Of a stretch of 58,579 nt of DNA, positions 1 to 7,822 are shown in pieces (position 1 is the first letter of the stretch; every line of letters begins with the position of its first letter). The notes beneath the pieces are model-generated. The model saw only the letters and a program-made list of their open reading frames with translations. It ran no database searches and was not told the DNA's origin. The DNA comes from an uncultured Opitutia bacterium. Lineage in GTDB: Bacteria > Verrucomicrobiota > Verrucomicrobiia > Opitutales > Opitutaceae. The translations under genes were made by a program, and so were the position numbers. The DNA lies in the NCBI GenBank assembly GCA_903859715.1, contig CAIONS010000004.1, positions 1-58,579 of the forward strand, given 5' to 3'.

Positions 1-48
1 CGCGTTCCGACTCAACCGCGGCGGGGCGCCGCGGCTCCAGTTCAAAGC

Positions 49-339
49 TCAAACTGTCGCCTTCGGACGACGGCGGCAGAGCGAGACCAGTCCGACGATC
101 ACCAGCACCGGCAGCCAGATCGGCGCCAGCGCCGCGACCACTACCAGCGCCACCGCCAGCAGCCCGGCCAGCAGGGCGAGCCCCACGCCGGCGACCGCGG
201 CCACCCCGCCCAACATCAGCGCCCCGATGACCAGCATCGCGACGACGCCGAGCATCGTCGGCAAGAGCAACACGGGAAAGAGGTGGATGACGACCAAGCC
301 CACCACCACGAAGAGCAGGATTTTAAGGAAGGTTTTCAT
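49..339 (-). CDS. Small multi-spanning membrane protein of unknown function
   Basis: The protein is about 96 residues and almost wholly hydrophobic, with three probable membrane segments rich in Val, Leu, Ala and Gly, and a basic C-terminus (CRRRPKATV). The open frame extends 16 codons further upstream. I prefer the Met at 339 because it begins a typical MKTFLKILLF start and the upstream extension (MHTIAATFCGQPCFQD) looks non-coding. An AGGA lies just before this ATG but very close. No family is recognised. It is followed by a palindromic repeat on its upstream side (391-505), so it is probably a single-gene unit. Confidence 0.55.
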   Translation of the reverse strand: MKTFLKILLFVVVGLVVIHLFPVLLLPTMLGVVAMLVIGALMLGGVAAVAGVGLALLAGLLAVALVVVAALAPIWLPVLVIVGLVSLCRRRPKATV

Positions 340-390
340 ATCCTGAAAACACGGCTGCCCGCAGAAAGTCGCAGCGATCGTATGCATTTA

Positions 391-505
391 ATGTAGGGCG
401 GGGTCGCTGACCCCGCCGAACCTCCGCAAACTTTTCGCGGATTATGCCGAAGGACGCGGTTATGTATTTCTGGGACTTGGCGGGGTCAGCGACCCCGCAC
501 TACAT
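391..505. repeat. GTAGGGCGGG palindromic element (two-hairpin copy)
   Basis: The sequence TGTAGGGCGGGGTCGCTGA at 392 is itself palindromic around GGGGTC/GACCCC and is repeated in reverse orientation at 479-505, giving a two-hairpin element. Related copies are at 2487, 10348, 16666, 19261, 24548, 25495, 34274 and 58501. The rest of the 340-630 gap shows nothing else I can name. Confidence 0.8.
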
Positions 506-630
506 CGCAGACAAAAGGACGCCCCACCCCGCTTGCACCCGCCCTAAATCGACATAGCTATTGCCACATGGCCCCTTCCCGCCAAAGGCTGCCCAAAGTG
601 TAACTTTCCCCCACCGAACCTGACTTTCCC

Positions 631-1545
631 ATGGTTACCTCGTTCCCCCTGCTTTCCTACCAGCACGAACTCGACACCTCGCCCGAGGCGTTCGGCGAAC
701 TGCGCCCGTCGGCCGACTGCCTCGGCCAGCCCGGGCTGCTCAACCAGCGGCTGGAGGAAGACGGTTACCTTTTCATCCCCGGCTTCTTCGACCGCGAGCT
801 GATCCAGAACGCCCGGGCGTCCGTGACGGATCGCCTCGCCGCCGAGGGCGTGCTCGATCCCGCCTTCCCCGCCATCGAGGGTCGCTGCCAGCCCGGCAAG
901 GCGCTGGGCTTTCGTGGTGACTTGGCCAAGCAAAACCCCGCCATCGACCGCGTGGTCTACGGGCCGGAACTCATCGGCTTCTATGCCGAACTCTTCGGCG
1001 AATCCGTCCGTCACTTCGACCACACGTGGTTCCGCGCCCTCAGCCGCGGTCAGGGTACGCCGCCGCATTGCGATCTCGTCTACATGAGCCGCGGCACCCA
1101 CCAGCTGCTCAGCTGCTGGATTCCGTATGGCGAGGTGCCGCTCGAGATCGGCGGCCTGATGGTGCTCGAAGGTTCGCACCTGCAATCCGAGCGCCTGAAG
1201 AACTACCTCGAGGTCGATGTCGACCTGTACTGCGAGAATCGCCCGAAGGAGATCGAGAAGGTGAAGGAAAAGGGCGGCTGGAGCCATCCGGGCTGGCTGA
1301 CCAACAATCCCGTTTCCCTGCGCGAGAAAATGGGCGGCCGCTGGCTCACCACTCACTGGCAGCCCGGCGATTTTCTCACGTTCTCGATGACGCTCATCCA
1401 CGCGAGCCTCGACAACCAGACTGACTTCGTCCGCCTCTCGTCCGACACGCGCTACCAGCGCGCCAGTCAACCCGCCGATCCGCGCTGGGTCGGGCAAAAC
1501 GTCGCCGGCCACGGCCCGCGCGCCAAGCAGGGCATGATTTGCTGA
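631..1545 (+). CDS. Phytanoyl-CoA dioxygenase (PhyH) family protein, copy 1
   Basis: A 304-residue Fe(II)/2-oxoglutarate dioxygenase-like protein. The iron-binding HxD is seen as PPHCD (His146, Asp148), the distal His is in TLIHASLDN (His257), and the probable 2-oxoglutarate-binding Arg follows at about 268 (VRLSSDTR). The pattern DGYLFIPGFFD near residue 44-54 is the usual PhyH N-terminal strand-turn. Members hydroxylate small molecules in the cytoplasm; the substrate cannot be read from sequence. The next gene is a close paralogue 20 bases downstream, so the two are probably one transcript formed by tandem duplication. No signal peptide is visible. Confidence 0.85.
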   Translation: MVTSFPLLSYQHELDTSPEAFGELRPSADCLGQPGLLNQRLEEDGYLFIPGFFDRELIQNARASVTDRLAAEGVLDPAFPAIEGRCQPGKALGFRGDLAKQNPAIDRVVYGPELIGFYAELFGESVRHFDHTWFRALSRGQGTPPHCDLVYMSRGTHQLLSCWIPYGEVPLEIGGLMVLEGSHLQSERLKNYLEVDVDLYCENRPKEIEKVKEKGGWSHPGWLTNNPVSLREKMGGRWLTTHWQPGDFLTFSMTLIHASLDNQTDFVRLSSDTRYQRASQPADPRWVGQNVAGHGPRAKQGMIC

Positions 1546-1565
1546 GCACGGCCGCTTGCTCCGCC

Positions 1566-2486
1566 ATGGCTGTCTCGACCCGATTGCTGTCCCTGGGCCG
1601 CGAGCTCGACACCGGGCCTGACGCCTTCGGTGAGCCTGTCCGGTCGGACGACTGCGTCGACCAACCCGATGTGCTGCGGGCGCGCCTCGAAACCGACGGC
1701 TATCTTTTCATCCCCGGGTTTTTCGACCGCGAGCTGATCTCGGCCGCCCGCGGCTCCCTGACGGATCGCCTCGCCGCCGCCGGCCTGCTCGATCCAGAGT
1801 CTCCCGCCATCGAGGCCCGGGCCCGGGCCGGCAAACTTCCCGCCGTTCCTGCTGACATCGCCCAGCACAATCCGGCCCTCGATCGCGTCATCTATGGACC
1901 GGAGCTGATCGGCTTTTACGAGAATCTCTTCGGCGAATCCGTCCGGCACTTCGATCACACGTGGGTGCGTGTCGTCCCCCACGGCCACGGCTCTCCCCCG
2001 CATTGCGACATCGTTTACATGGGCCGCGGCACGCATCAGCTGCTCACTTGCTGGATTCCCTATGGCGAGGTACCGCTCGAGGTTGGCGGTCTCATGGTGC
2101 TGGAGGGTTCGCACCGGCAATCCGACCGGTTGAAAAACTACCTCGAGCTCGACGTGGACCAGTACTGCGAGAACCGCTCACGCGACGTGGAAAAAGTCCG
2201 GGTGCAGGGCGGCTGGAGCCACCGCCAGAACGGCTCGCTGACCAACAACCCTGTCTCCCTGCGGGAGAAAATGGGCGGCCGCTGGCTCACGACCCACTGG
2301 CAGCCGGGTGATTTCATCACGTTCCGGATGACGCTCATTCACGCGAGCCTGGACAACCAGACCGACTGCATCCGCCTCTCGACCGACACGCGCTACCAGC
2401 GCGCCAGCCAGCCCGCCGATGCGCGCTGGGTCGGCGTGAATCCCGCCGGCCACGGTCCGCGCGCGAAACAGGGCCTGATCTGCTGA
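1566..2486 (+). CDS. Phytanoyl-CoA dioxygenase (PhyH) family protein, copy 2
   Basis: A 306-residue paralogue of the preceding gene, colinear over its whole length, with the same HxD (His146, Asp148, in PPHCD) and distal His/Arg (LIHASLDN, CIRLSTDTR). The start was set at ATG 1566 because MAVSTRLLSLGREL then aligns residue for residue with MVTSFPLLSYQHEL of copy 1; a TTG at 1539 overlapping the previous stop is possible but gives an unmatched extension. Copy 2 has a small insertion (HRQNGSLTNN) where copy 1 has HPGWLTNN. Both copies keep all catalytic residues, so both are probably active. A GTAGGGCGGG repeat begins immediately after the stop. Confidence 0.85.
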   Translation: MAVSTRLLSLGRELDTGPDAFGEPVRSDDCVDQPDVLRARLETDGYLFIPGFFDRELISAARGSLTDRLAAAGLLDPESPAIEARARAGKLPAVPADIAQHNPALDRVIYGPELIGFYENLFGESVRHFDHTWVRVVPHGHGSPPHCDIVYMGRGTHQLLTCWIPYGEVPLEVGGLMVLEGSHRQSDRLKNYLELDVDQYCENRSRDVEKVRVQGGWSHRQNGSLTNNPVSLREKMGGRWLTTHWQPGDFITFRMTLIHASLDNQTDCIRLSTDTRYQRASQPADARWVGVNPAGHGPRAKQGLIC

Positions 2487-2513
2487 TGTAGGGCGGGATC
2501 GCTGATCCCGCCT
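2487..2513. repeat. GTAGGGCGGG palindromic repeat, single hairpin
   Basis: TGTAGGGCGGGATCGCTGA followed by its complement begins directly after the stop codon of the second PhyH gene. Both arms carry a compensating change (GGGATC/GATCCC) compared with other copies (GGGGTC/GACCCC), which keeps the hairpin. It lies between convergent genes and could serve as a terminator-like stem, although no T-run follows. Confidence 0.75.
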
Positions 2514-2543
2514 TCTTCTTCCAGTGCGGCAGAACCGCCCGCG

Positions 2544-4151
2544 CTACTTTTTCCCGGCGGTCTTCTCCAGCTCCAGCTGCATCTGGAAGGCCAGTCCCTC
2601 GGACATCGTTTGCCCGGCCTCCATCCCGTGCTGCCGGACGCTTTGCGCTTCGTCGGCGGGCGGCCCGGCCGCGAGCTCGGCGGTGGCGACGATGATGGAA
2701 TCCTGCGGCCGCACGAGCAAGAGCGTGTTGCGCATTTCATTCTGGAGATCCTTGCGGATCGCCACGGGCATGGCCTGGTCCAGGGCGTCGGCGAACTGCC
2801 CGACACTGCCGTGCTCGCCCATGAGCCGGTAGAAATTCTGGTTCCAGACGAGGTTCATCTCCGACCCGATGATGTCGAAGGGCGCCTGGCCCAGGGTGTA
2901 GCCCAGCTGGTACTCGCGGAAATTCTTGATCTCGTCCGGCACTCGCACGCCGTTGACCGAGGGCAGCCAGCCGCTGTTGTCGGTGAAGAGCTGGTTGCCC
3001 GGCACGCTGGTCAGGAAACGGAGAAAATCGAGCGCCTCCGCCTTGTGCGCGCTGTTCCGGTTGAGGTAGATCGCCACCCCGGTTTCGCCCGAACCTTCGC
3101 CCCCGATGCCGATGACATAGCGCCCCACCACCGGATCGTCCGGCGTCACGCTCGGCAGGCGCATGGGCACCACCTTGAAGGTCGACATCCGGCGCAGGGT
3201 CGTCGCGTCGTAGGTGCCGGTATAGATGAAAACCGCCTCGCCCCGGAAAAACTCGAGCATCGCGTCATTGCGGAGCAGCTGGAGAAAGCCCGGCTTCATG
3301 GCCTTCGCCATCTCCTGGATGAGGGTCATGCCGGCCTCGACGGCCGGCGTATGATAGTTCCAGCGCCCTTCCAGGTACGCGGCCAGCGCGTTTCGGTCGT
3401 AAAGATAGAGATAGCCCGGATCATCGAGTTCGCGGGTCACCCCGAGCAGCGGGCCGCTGAAGACATTCTCGGCCACCCACAGGCCGTTGTCCCGGCTGCC
3501 CGCGAGTCCATAGATCAGACGCCCGGTCCGCCGGGCATAATCCTGCACCTTGGCGAGGATCTGGCGGAAATCGTCGTAGGTCTTGGGCGCCGCCACCGAC
3601 CCGGTGATCGTTTTCAGGAGCTCGATGTTGCAGAACAGCCGGACACTGGTCTCGGAGATCGTCACGGCATAGATCTGCCCCGGATCGGGCGAATCCCGGC
3701 GGGGGCCGAGCAGCTGGTCATGAAAGGTTTTCTCCCACGGGATTTTTTCCTGGGAGGTGCCGCGGTTGTAGGGGTTGGGCTGGGCCAGCTCCGCGGTCAG
3801 CGGCTCAAAATAGCGCGCCGGAATATCCTTCGTTCCGGACATCCACATGCCCCACTCCATGAGGTCCGGGCCCATGCCGCCGGCGAGGTTCGACCGCATC
3901 CACTGGGGATAGATCGTCGCGCCCGGGACGAGCAGTTGCTCCACCTTCACCCGCGGGTTCAATTCCTCGTAGCGCTTGATCGCCGCCGCCACGCCGTCGG
4001 GCGGGCCGCGCTCGATCTGCCAGTGGGCAAACCGGATCGTGACCGGGCGCTCGTTGATGACCGGGGTCGAGCGCGTGAAGACCCAGTAGGAGGCCACGCC
4101 ATAGGCCAGCAGCAGCAGCCAGAAACCAAACCGTCGCGTGCGCCGCCTCAT
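2544..4151 (-). CDS. Membrane-anchored ABC-type extracellular solute-binding protein (pair 1)
   Basis: A 535-residue protein resembling family 1 sugar-binding proteins. Residues about 8-26 form one hydrophobic segment with no clear cleavage site, suggesting a signal anchor that tethers the binding domain to the inner membrane. Conserved stretches shared with the three paralogues are FAHWQIERGPPDG (about 41), QPNPYNRGT (about 124), AGSRDN, and FLRFLTSVPGNQLFTDNSGW late in the protein, the last being typical of type 1 sugar-binding proteins. The start ATG overlaps the stop of the upstream TPR-like gene (ATGA, 4148-4151), indicating translational coupling. No permease or ATPase gene lies nearby, so the transporter partner is unknown. 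The ligand is inferred to be an oligosaccharide. Confidence 0.8.
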   Translation of the reverse strand: MRRRTRRFGFWLLLLAYGVASYWVFTRSTPVINERPVTIRFAHWQIERGPPDGVAAAIKRYEELNPRVKVEQLLVPGATIYPQWMRSNLAGGMGPDLMEWGMWMSGTKDIPARYFEPLTAELAQPNPYNRGTSQEKIPWEKTFHDQLLGPRRDSPDPGQIYAVTISETSVRLFCNIELLKTITGSVAAPKTYDDFRQILAKVQDYARRTGRLIYGLAGSRDNGLWVAENVFSGPLLGVTRELDDPGYLYLYDRNALAAYLEGRWNYHTPAVEAGMTLIQEMAKAMKPGFLQLLRNDAMLEFFRGEAVFIYTGTYDATTLRRMSTFKVVPMRLPSVTPDDPVVGRYVIGIGGEGSGETGVAIYLNRNSAHKAEALDFLRFLTSVPGNQLFTDNSGWLPSVNGVRVPDEIKNFREYQLGYTLGQAPFDIIGSEMNLVWNQNFYRLMGEHGSVGQFADALDQAMPVAIRKDLQNEMRNTLLLVRPQDSIIVATAELAAGPPADEAQSVRQHGMEAGQTMSEGLAFQMQLELEKTAGKK

Positions 4152-4981
4152 GGGGCCGCCTCCTTCGCCAGCTGCTGCTCGGCCTCCTTTAGTTTGAGCC
4201 GGATGGTGAACGCGCGGGCGTTATCCGGATACTCCGCCAGGTACCGCTCGCAGTAGAACTTCGCCTGGGCCGGCAGGCCGGCCCGCAGTGAGAGCACGCT
4301 GAGTTGCACGACCAGGTCCTCATGCGCCGTGCCCGAAATCCCGCCGATCCGGTCGGCGGCAACCAAGTGCGGCAGCAATCGCGCCAGCGGCTGCTTCAGC
4401 GCAATGCCCGCCTGGCCGATCTGGAGGTGCAGGTCGCGCTGCAGCAGCGGCTCATGGATCCCGGCCAGCAAAGCCTCTGCTGGGGCCAGACGGTCGGTCC
4501 CGGGCGCCGCCGAGTCCGGCACAACGTAAAGTTTCAACATCGCCAGTTTCACGAGGCCGAGCTGCGCCCAATGACTCTCCGGCCGCCGCGCCGCCAGCGC
4601 CCGGTACAGCTCCGCCGCCTTCGCATAATCCGGCTGCGCATAATACAGCTGGTAAAGCCGGGCCTGCAGGTACGCGGCCTCGGCCGCGAGCTCATCGTCG
4701 CCCCCGGCCAGCCCCGTGAGGACTTTTCCCGCCGCCTGCAGGTTGGCGTCCGTGGTCGGCTGCACACTCAGCTGCGCCGTCGCCCAGGCCAGCTGCTCCG
4801 GCCGCGACGTCCGGTCAGCATCCCACTTCCGCAGCACGTCCTGTGGACGGCTGTTGGCGATCGACGTCCAGGCCTGGGTGAGTTCGGCCGGCGCGGGAGC
4901 GCCCACCGCCAAGGCGGGCAGCAGAATCAAACCGGGCAGGGTGAACCATCGTAACCGTGGGGCGGCAAAAACCGAAAGCAC
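4148..4981 (-). CDS. Exported TPR-like helical protein (pair 1)
   Basis: A 277-residue protein starting with GTG. Residues 1-28 look like a signal peptide (RLRWFTLPGLILLPALAVGAPA). The rest is helical, with repeats of the tetratricopeptide type, for example YAKAAELYRALAARRPESHW and AQAKFYCERYLAEYPDNARA. Such proteins act as scaffolds. It is always the first gene of a pair with a solute-binding protein here, so a role in assembling or presenting that protein is the simplest inference. A leader sequence upstream (4982-5062) is conserved in front of the next two pairs, which supports the GTG start. Its closest relative in the window is the gene at 6712-7545. Confidence 0.7.
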   Translation of the reverse strand: MLSVFAAPRLRWFTLPGLILLPALAVGAPAPAELTQAWTSIANSRPQDVLRKWDADRTSRPEQLAWATAQLSVQPTTDANLQAAGKVLTGLAGGDDELAAEAAYLQARLYQLYYAQPDYAKAAELYRALAARRPESHWAQLGLVKLAMLKLYVVPDSAAPGTDRLAPAEALLAGIHEPLLQRDLHLQIGQAGIALKQPLARLLPHLVAADRIGGISGTAHEDLVVQLSVLSLRAGLPAQAKFYCERYLAEYPDNARAFTIRLKLKEAEQQLAKEAAP

Positions 4982-5062
4982 CCTTCTATCGTGGAAGTTT
5001 GTACGCCGCCGACAAGTCCTTCGCGCAGAAATATCTCCTCAAATTTTGTGTCATCCGGATAG
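4982..5062 (-). promoter_or_regulatory. Conserved leader upstream of TPR/solute-binding pair 1
   Basis: Read on the minus strand, this stretch and 7546-7626 share AAATTT, CTTGTCG, CGGCG and CTTCCACGAT in the same order and spacing, ending at the GTG start. The conservation beyond the coding region suggests a promoter or 5' leader copied with the gene pair. No clear -35/-10 pair or known riboswitch fold was recognised. Confidence 0.4.
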
Positions 5063-5107
5063 CCGATCGGAGAAGGCGCGGGCCGCCGCCGGGCAACGTG
5101 GCTGGCC

Positions 5108-6715
5108 CTACTTTTTCTCCGCCGTCAGCTCCAGCACCCGCTTCATCTGCAGGGCGAGGCCCTCGGACATCGTTTGCCCCATTTCCAGCTCGTGCTGACG
5201 CGCGCGCGGCAGCGCGTCGCCCGGAGCCTCGGCCGCGCGCCCGGCCCAGCCCTGGATCATCGCATCCTGCGGCTTCACCAGCAGCAGGGAGTTGCGCATC
5301 TCAGACTGCAGGTCGGCGCGGATCGCCGCCGGCATGTACTGGTCCAGCGCCGCGGCATATTTGTCCGCACTGCCCTGGTCGCCGATCAGGTAATGGAAAT
5401 GCCGGTCCCACTGCATGGTGACCTCGGAGCCGATGACGTTATACGGCGCCTGGCCCAGCGCGTAGCCTTTCCGGTAGTCGCGGAAGCCCCGGATTTCCAC
5501 CGGCACATCGACACCGTTGACCGATGGCAGCCAGCCGCTGTGGTCGGTGAAGAGCTGGTTGCCAGGGACGCTGGTGAGGAACTGCAGGAAATCGAGCGCC
5601 TCCGCCGGGTGTGCGCTGGTCTTGTTGAGGTACATCGCCATGGAGGTCTCCCCGATGCCCTCGCCGGCCGGGCCGATGACATAGCGGCCAACCTCGGGAT
5701 CATCCGGCATCACCTGGGGCAACTGCATCGGCACGATCTTGAACGTAGCCTGCCGGGCCAGGCTCGTCGCATCCCACGTGCCGTAGAAGAAAAATACCGA
5801 TTCGCCGCGCAGAAATTCCAGCATCGCGTCGTCGCGCCTCAGCTGGAAAAAGCCCGGCTTCATGGACTGCGTGACTTCCCGCACCACCTGCAGGCCCGCC
5901 TTCACCGCCGGATCGCTGTAGTTCCACTTGCCTTCGAGGTAGGCGGCCAGCACCTGCCGGTTGTGGAGGTAGAGGATGCCGCTGTCATCGATCCGCTGGC
6001 TCACGCCTAGCAGGGTGCCGCTGAACAGGGGCTCCGCGATCGCCCGCGCGTTGTCGCGGCTGCCGGCAATACCCGTGATCGGCAGCTCGGTGCGCCGGCC
6101 GTATGCCTGGATCCTCGCGAGGATCTGGCGGAGATCATCGAAGGTCTTGGGCGCCGTGACCGAACCCGTGGCCTGGCGCAGCAGCTCGATGTTGCAGAAC
6201 AGCCGGAGCGTCGTTTCCGCGATGTTCACGGCATAAATCTGGCCCGGGTCGGGCGAGTCGCGCCGCGGCGCGAGCAACTTGTCGTGGAAGGTGTCCTGCC
6301 ACAGCACGTGCTCCTGCGAGGTGCCGCGGTTGTAGGGGTTGGGCTGGGCGAGCTCGGACGTCAGCGGCGCGAAATAACGCGCCGGGATGTCCTTCTGTCC
6401 GTCCAGCCATGAGCCCCACTCCATGATGTCCGGCCCTGTGTCGCCGGCCAAATTTGCCCGCATCCACTGCCGGTAGATCGTGCCGCCCGGGATGAGCAGC
6501 TGCACGACCCGGACACGCGGATGCAGCTCCTCGTAACGCTTGATCGCCGCCGCAATTCCGTCCGGCGGGCCGCGCTCAATCTGCCAGTGGGCGAACCGGA
6601 TCGTGACTGGGCGCTGGTAAATCACCGGCGTGGAGCGCGTGAAGACCCAGTAGGAGGCCAGCCCATAGGCCAGAATGAACAGCACCAGACCGAGCTGTTT
6701 GGAATATTTTTTCAC
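5108..6715 (-). CDS. Membrane-anchored ABC-type extracellular solute-binding protein (pair 2)
   Basis: A 535-residue close paralogue of the protein at 2544-4151: same length, same N-terminal membrane anchor (about residues 8-26), same FAHWQIERGPPDG, QPNPYNRGT and FLQFLTSVPGNQLFTDHSGW blocks. The ATG overlaps the stop of the upstream TPR-like gene as ATGA (6712-6715). Differences are concentrated in the middle of the binding domain, for example FFFYGTWDATS where pair 1 has FIYTGTYDATT, which may reflect different ligand preference. Function as an oligosaccharide-binding component is inferred from the family; no permease gene is nearby. Confidence 0.8.
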   Translation of the reverse strand: MKKYSKQLGLVLFILAYGLASYWVFTRSTPVIYQRPVTIRFAHWQIERGPPDGIAAAIKRYEELHPRVRVVQLLIPGGTIYRQWMRANLAGDTGPDIMEWGSWLDGQKDIPARYFAPLTSELAQPNPYNRGTSQEHVLWQDTFHDKLLAPRRDSPDPGQIYAVNIAETTLRLFCNIELLRQATGSVTAPKTFDDLRQILARIQAYGRRTELPITGIAGSRDNARAIAEPLFSGTLLGVSQRIDDSGILYLHNRQVLAAYLEGKWNYSDPAVKAGLQVVREVTQSMKPGFFQLRRDDAMLEFLRGESVFFFYGTWDATSLARQATFKIVPMQLPQVMPDDPEVGRYVIGPAGEGIGETSMAMYLNKTSAHPAEALDFLQFLTSVPGNQLFTDHSGWLPSVNGVDVPVEIRGFRDYRKGYALGQAPYNVIGSEVTMQWDRHFHYLIGDQGSADKYAAALDQYMPAAIRADLQSEMRNSLLLVKPQDAMIQGWAGRAAEAPGDALPRARQHELEMGQTMSEGLALQMKRVLELTAEKK

Positions 6716-7545
6716 CGGCTGTCCTCCGCTTTCAATTGTTGTTCCGCGTCGGCCAATTGCCGCTTGATCGTCCAGGCCCGGACGTTGTCCGGATACTCGG
6801 CCAGGTAGCGTTCGAAGTAGTCCTTGGCCTGGGCCGGCAGGCCGGCGCGCAGCGAGAGCACGCCAATCTGGACGATCAGGTCCTCATGCGCCGTGCCCGA
6901 GATCCCACCGACCCGGTCCGCCGCCACCAGATGTGGCAGCAGCCGCTTCAGCGGCTGTTTCAGCTCAATGCCCGCCTGGCCGATCTGGAGGTGCAGGTCG
7001 CGCTGCAGCAGCGGCTCGTGGATTTGTGTCAACAACGCCTCCGCCGGAGCCAGCAGGTCCGCGCCGGCCACCGTCGTATCCGGCAGGACGTAAAGTTTCA
7101 GCATCGCCAGTTTGACGAGGCCGAGCTGCGCCCAATGGCTCTCCGGCCGCCGTGCCGCCAGCGCCTGATAAAGCTCCGCCGCCTTCGCGTAATCCGGCTG
7201 GGCATAATGCAGCTGGTAGAGCCGCGCCTGTAGGTAGGCCGCCTCGGCGGCGATCTCGTCGTCTCCTCCGGCCAGCTCCGTGAATACACTCTCCGCCGAC
7301 CTCATGTTGTCATCCGTGGCCGGCTGCACGCTCATCTGCGCCACCGCCCACGCGAGCCGCTCCGGCCGGGACGTCCGGTCATGGTCGAGTACCCGCAGCA
7401 CGTCCTTCGGCCGGCTGTTGACGAGCGCCGTCCAGGCCTGGTCCAGGCCGGGCGACGCCGAAGCTGCCGCGGTCAACACGGGCAGAAGGATCAAAATGGG
7501 CAGCGTGAACCACCGTAAACGAGGGGCGGGGAAAACCGAAAGCAC
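6712..7545 (-). CDS. Exported TPR-like helical protein (pair 2)
   Basis: A 277-residue paralogue of the protein at 4148-4981, equal in length and nearly colinear, with signal peptide (RLRWFTLPILILLPVLTAAASA) and TPR-like helices (YAKAAELYQALAARRPESHW, AQAKDYFERYLAEYPDNVRA). The GTG start lies at the same place relative to the conserved leader as in pair 1. It is translationally coupled to the following solute-binding gene. The first two pairs look like the most recent duplication in the array. Confidence 0.7.
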   Translation of the reverse strand: MLSVFPAPRLRWFTLPILILLPVLTAAASASPGLDQAWTALVNSRPKDVLRVLDHDRTSRPERLAWAVAQMSVQPATDDNMRSAESVFTELAGGDDEIAAEAAYLQARLYQLHYAQPDYAKAAELYQALAARRPESHWAQLGLVKLAMLKLYVLPDTTVAGADLLAPAEALLTQIHEPLLQRDLHLQIGQAGIELKQPLKRLLPHLVAADRVGGISGTAHEDLIVQIGVLSLRAGLPAQAKDYFERYLAEYPDNVRAWTIKRQLADAEQQLKAEDSR

Positions 7546-7626
7546 CCGTCCATCGTGGAAGTTTGCCCGCCGTCGACAAGACCTCCGTGCAGGAATGTCT
7601 CCCTAAATTTTGTCGCCACCTTCGGA
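7546..7626 (-). promoter_or_regulatory. Conserved leader upstream of TPR/solute-binding pair 2
   Basis: Matches the leader at 4982-5062 in order and spacing of several blocks (AAATTT, CTTGTCG, CTTCCACGAT) on the minus strand, up to the GTG start. It probably carries the promoter of this pair. A repeat element of the ATCCTGAG/GAAGGAT family begins immediately beyond it. Confidence 0.4.
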
Positions 7627-7628
7627 TT

Positions 7629-7803
7629 GTCATCCTGAGAGAAGTCGAAGGATCGCTGTTATTATTCTCCTCGGACCGCGTTTTGACACAGACACTTGGC
7701 GACTTCGCCGGAGTGTCCGGATCAAATGCGGATAAACGGGAAATATAACAGCGATCCTTCGACTTCGCTCAGAGCCTGCCCTGAGTTCGCCGAAGGGATG
7801 ACG
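7629..7803. repeat. ATCCTGAGnGAAGnCGAAGGATC inverted repeat element
   Basis: GTCATCCTGAGAGAAGTCG at about 7629 and its inverted, longer counterpart at 7747-7803 (GATCCTTCGACTTCGCTCAG, then GCCTGCCCTGAG and CCGAAGGGATGAC) form a large imperfect inverted repeat. A second copy lies at 55749-55930. The roughly 90 bases between the arms show nothing recognisable. It separates pairs 2 and 3. Confidence 0.75.
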
Positions 7804-7822
7804 CAACGGGCAAGCCGTTGCG

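Noticed and set aside
388-630. A riboswitch upstream of the PhyH genes
   Set aside because: The structure seen is the two-hairpin repeat family found throughout the window; no aptamer motif was recognised.
2610-4256. A 548-codon plus-strand open frame
   Set aside because: Antisense to solute-binding gene 1 and TPR gene 1; composition is that of a shadow frame.
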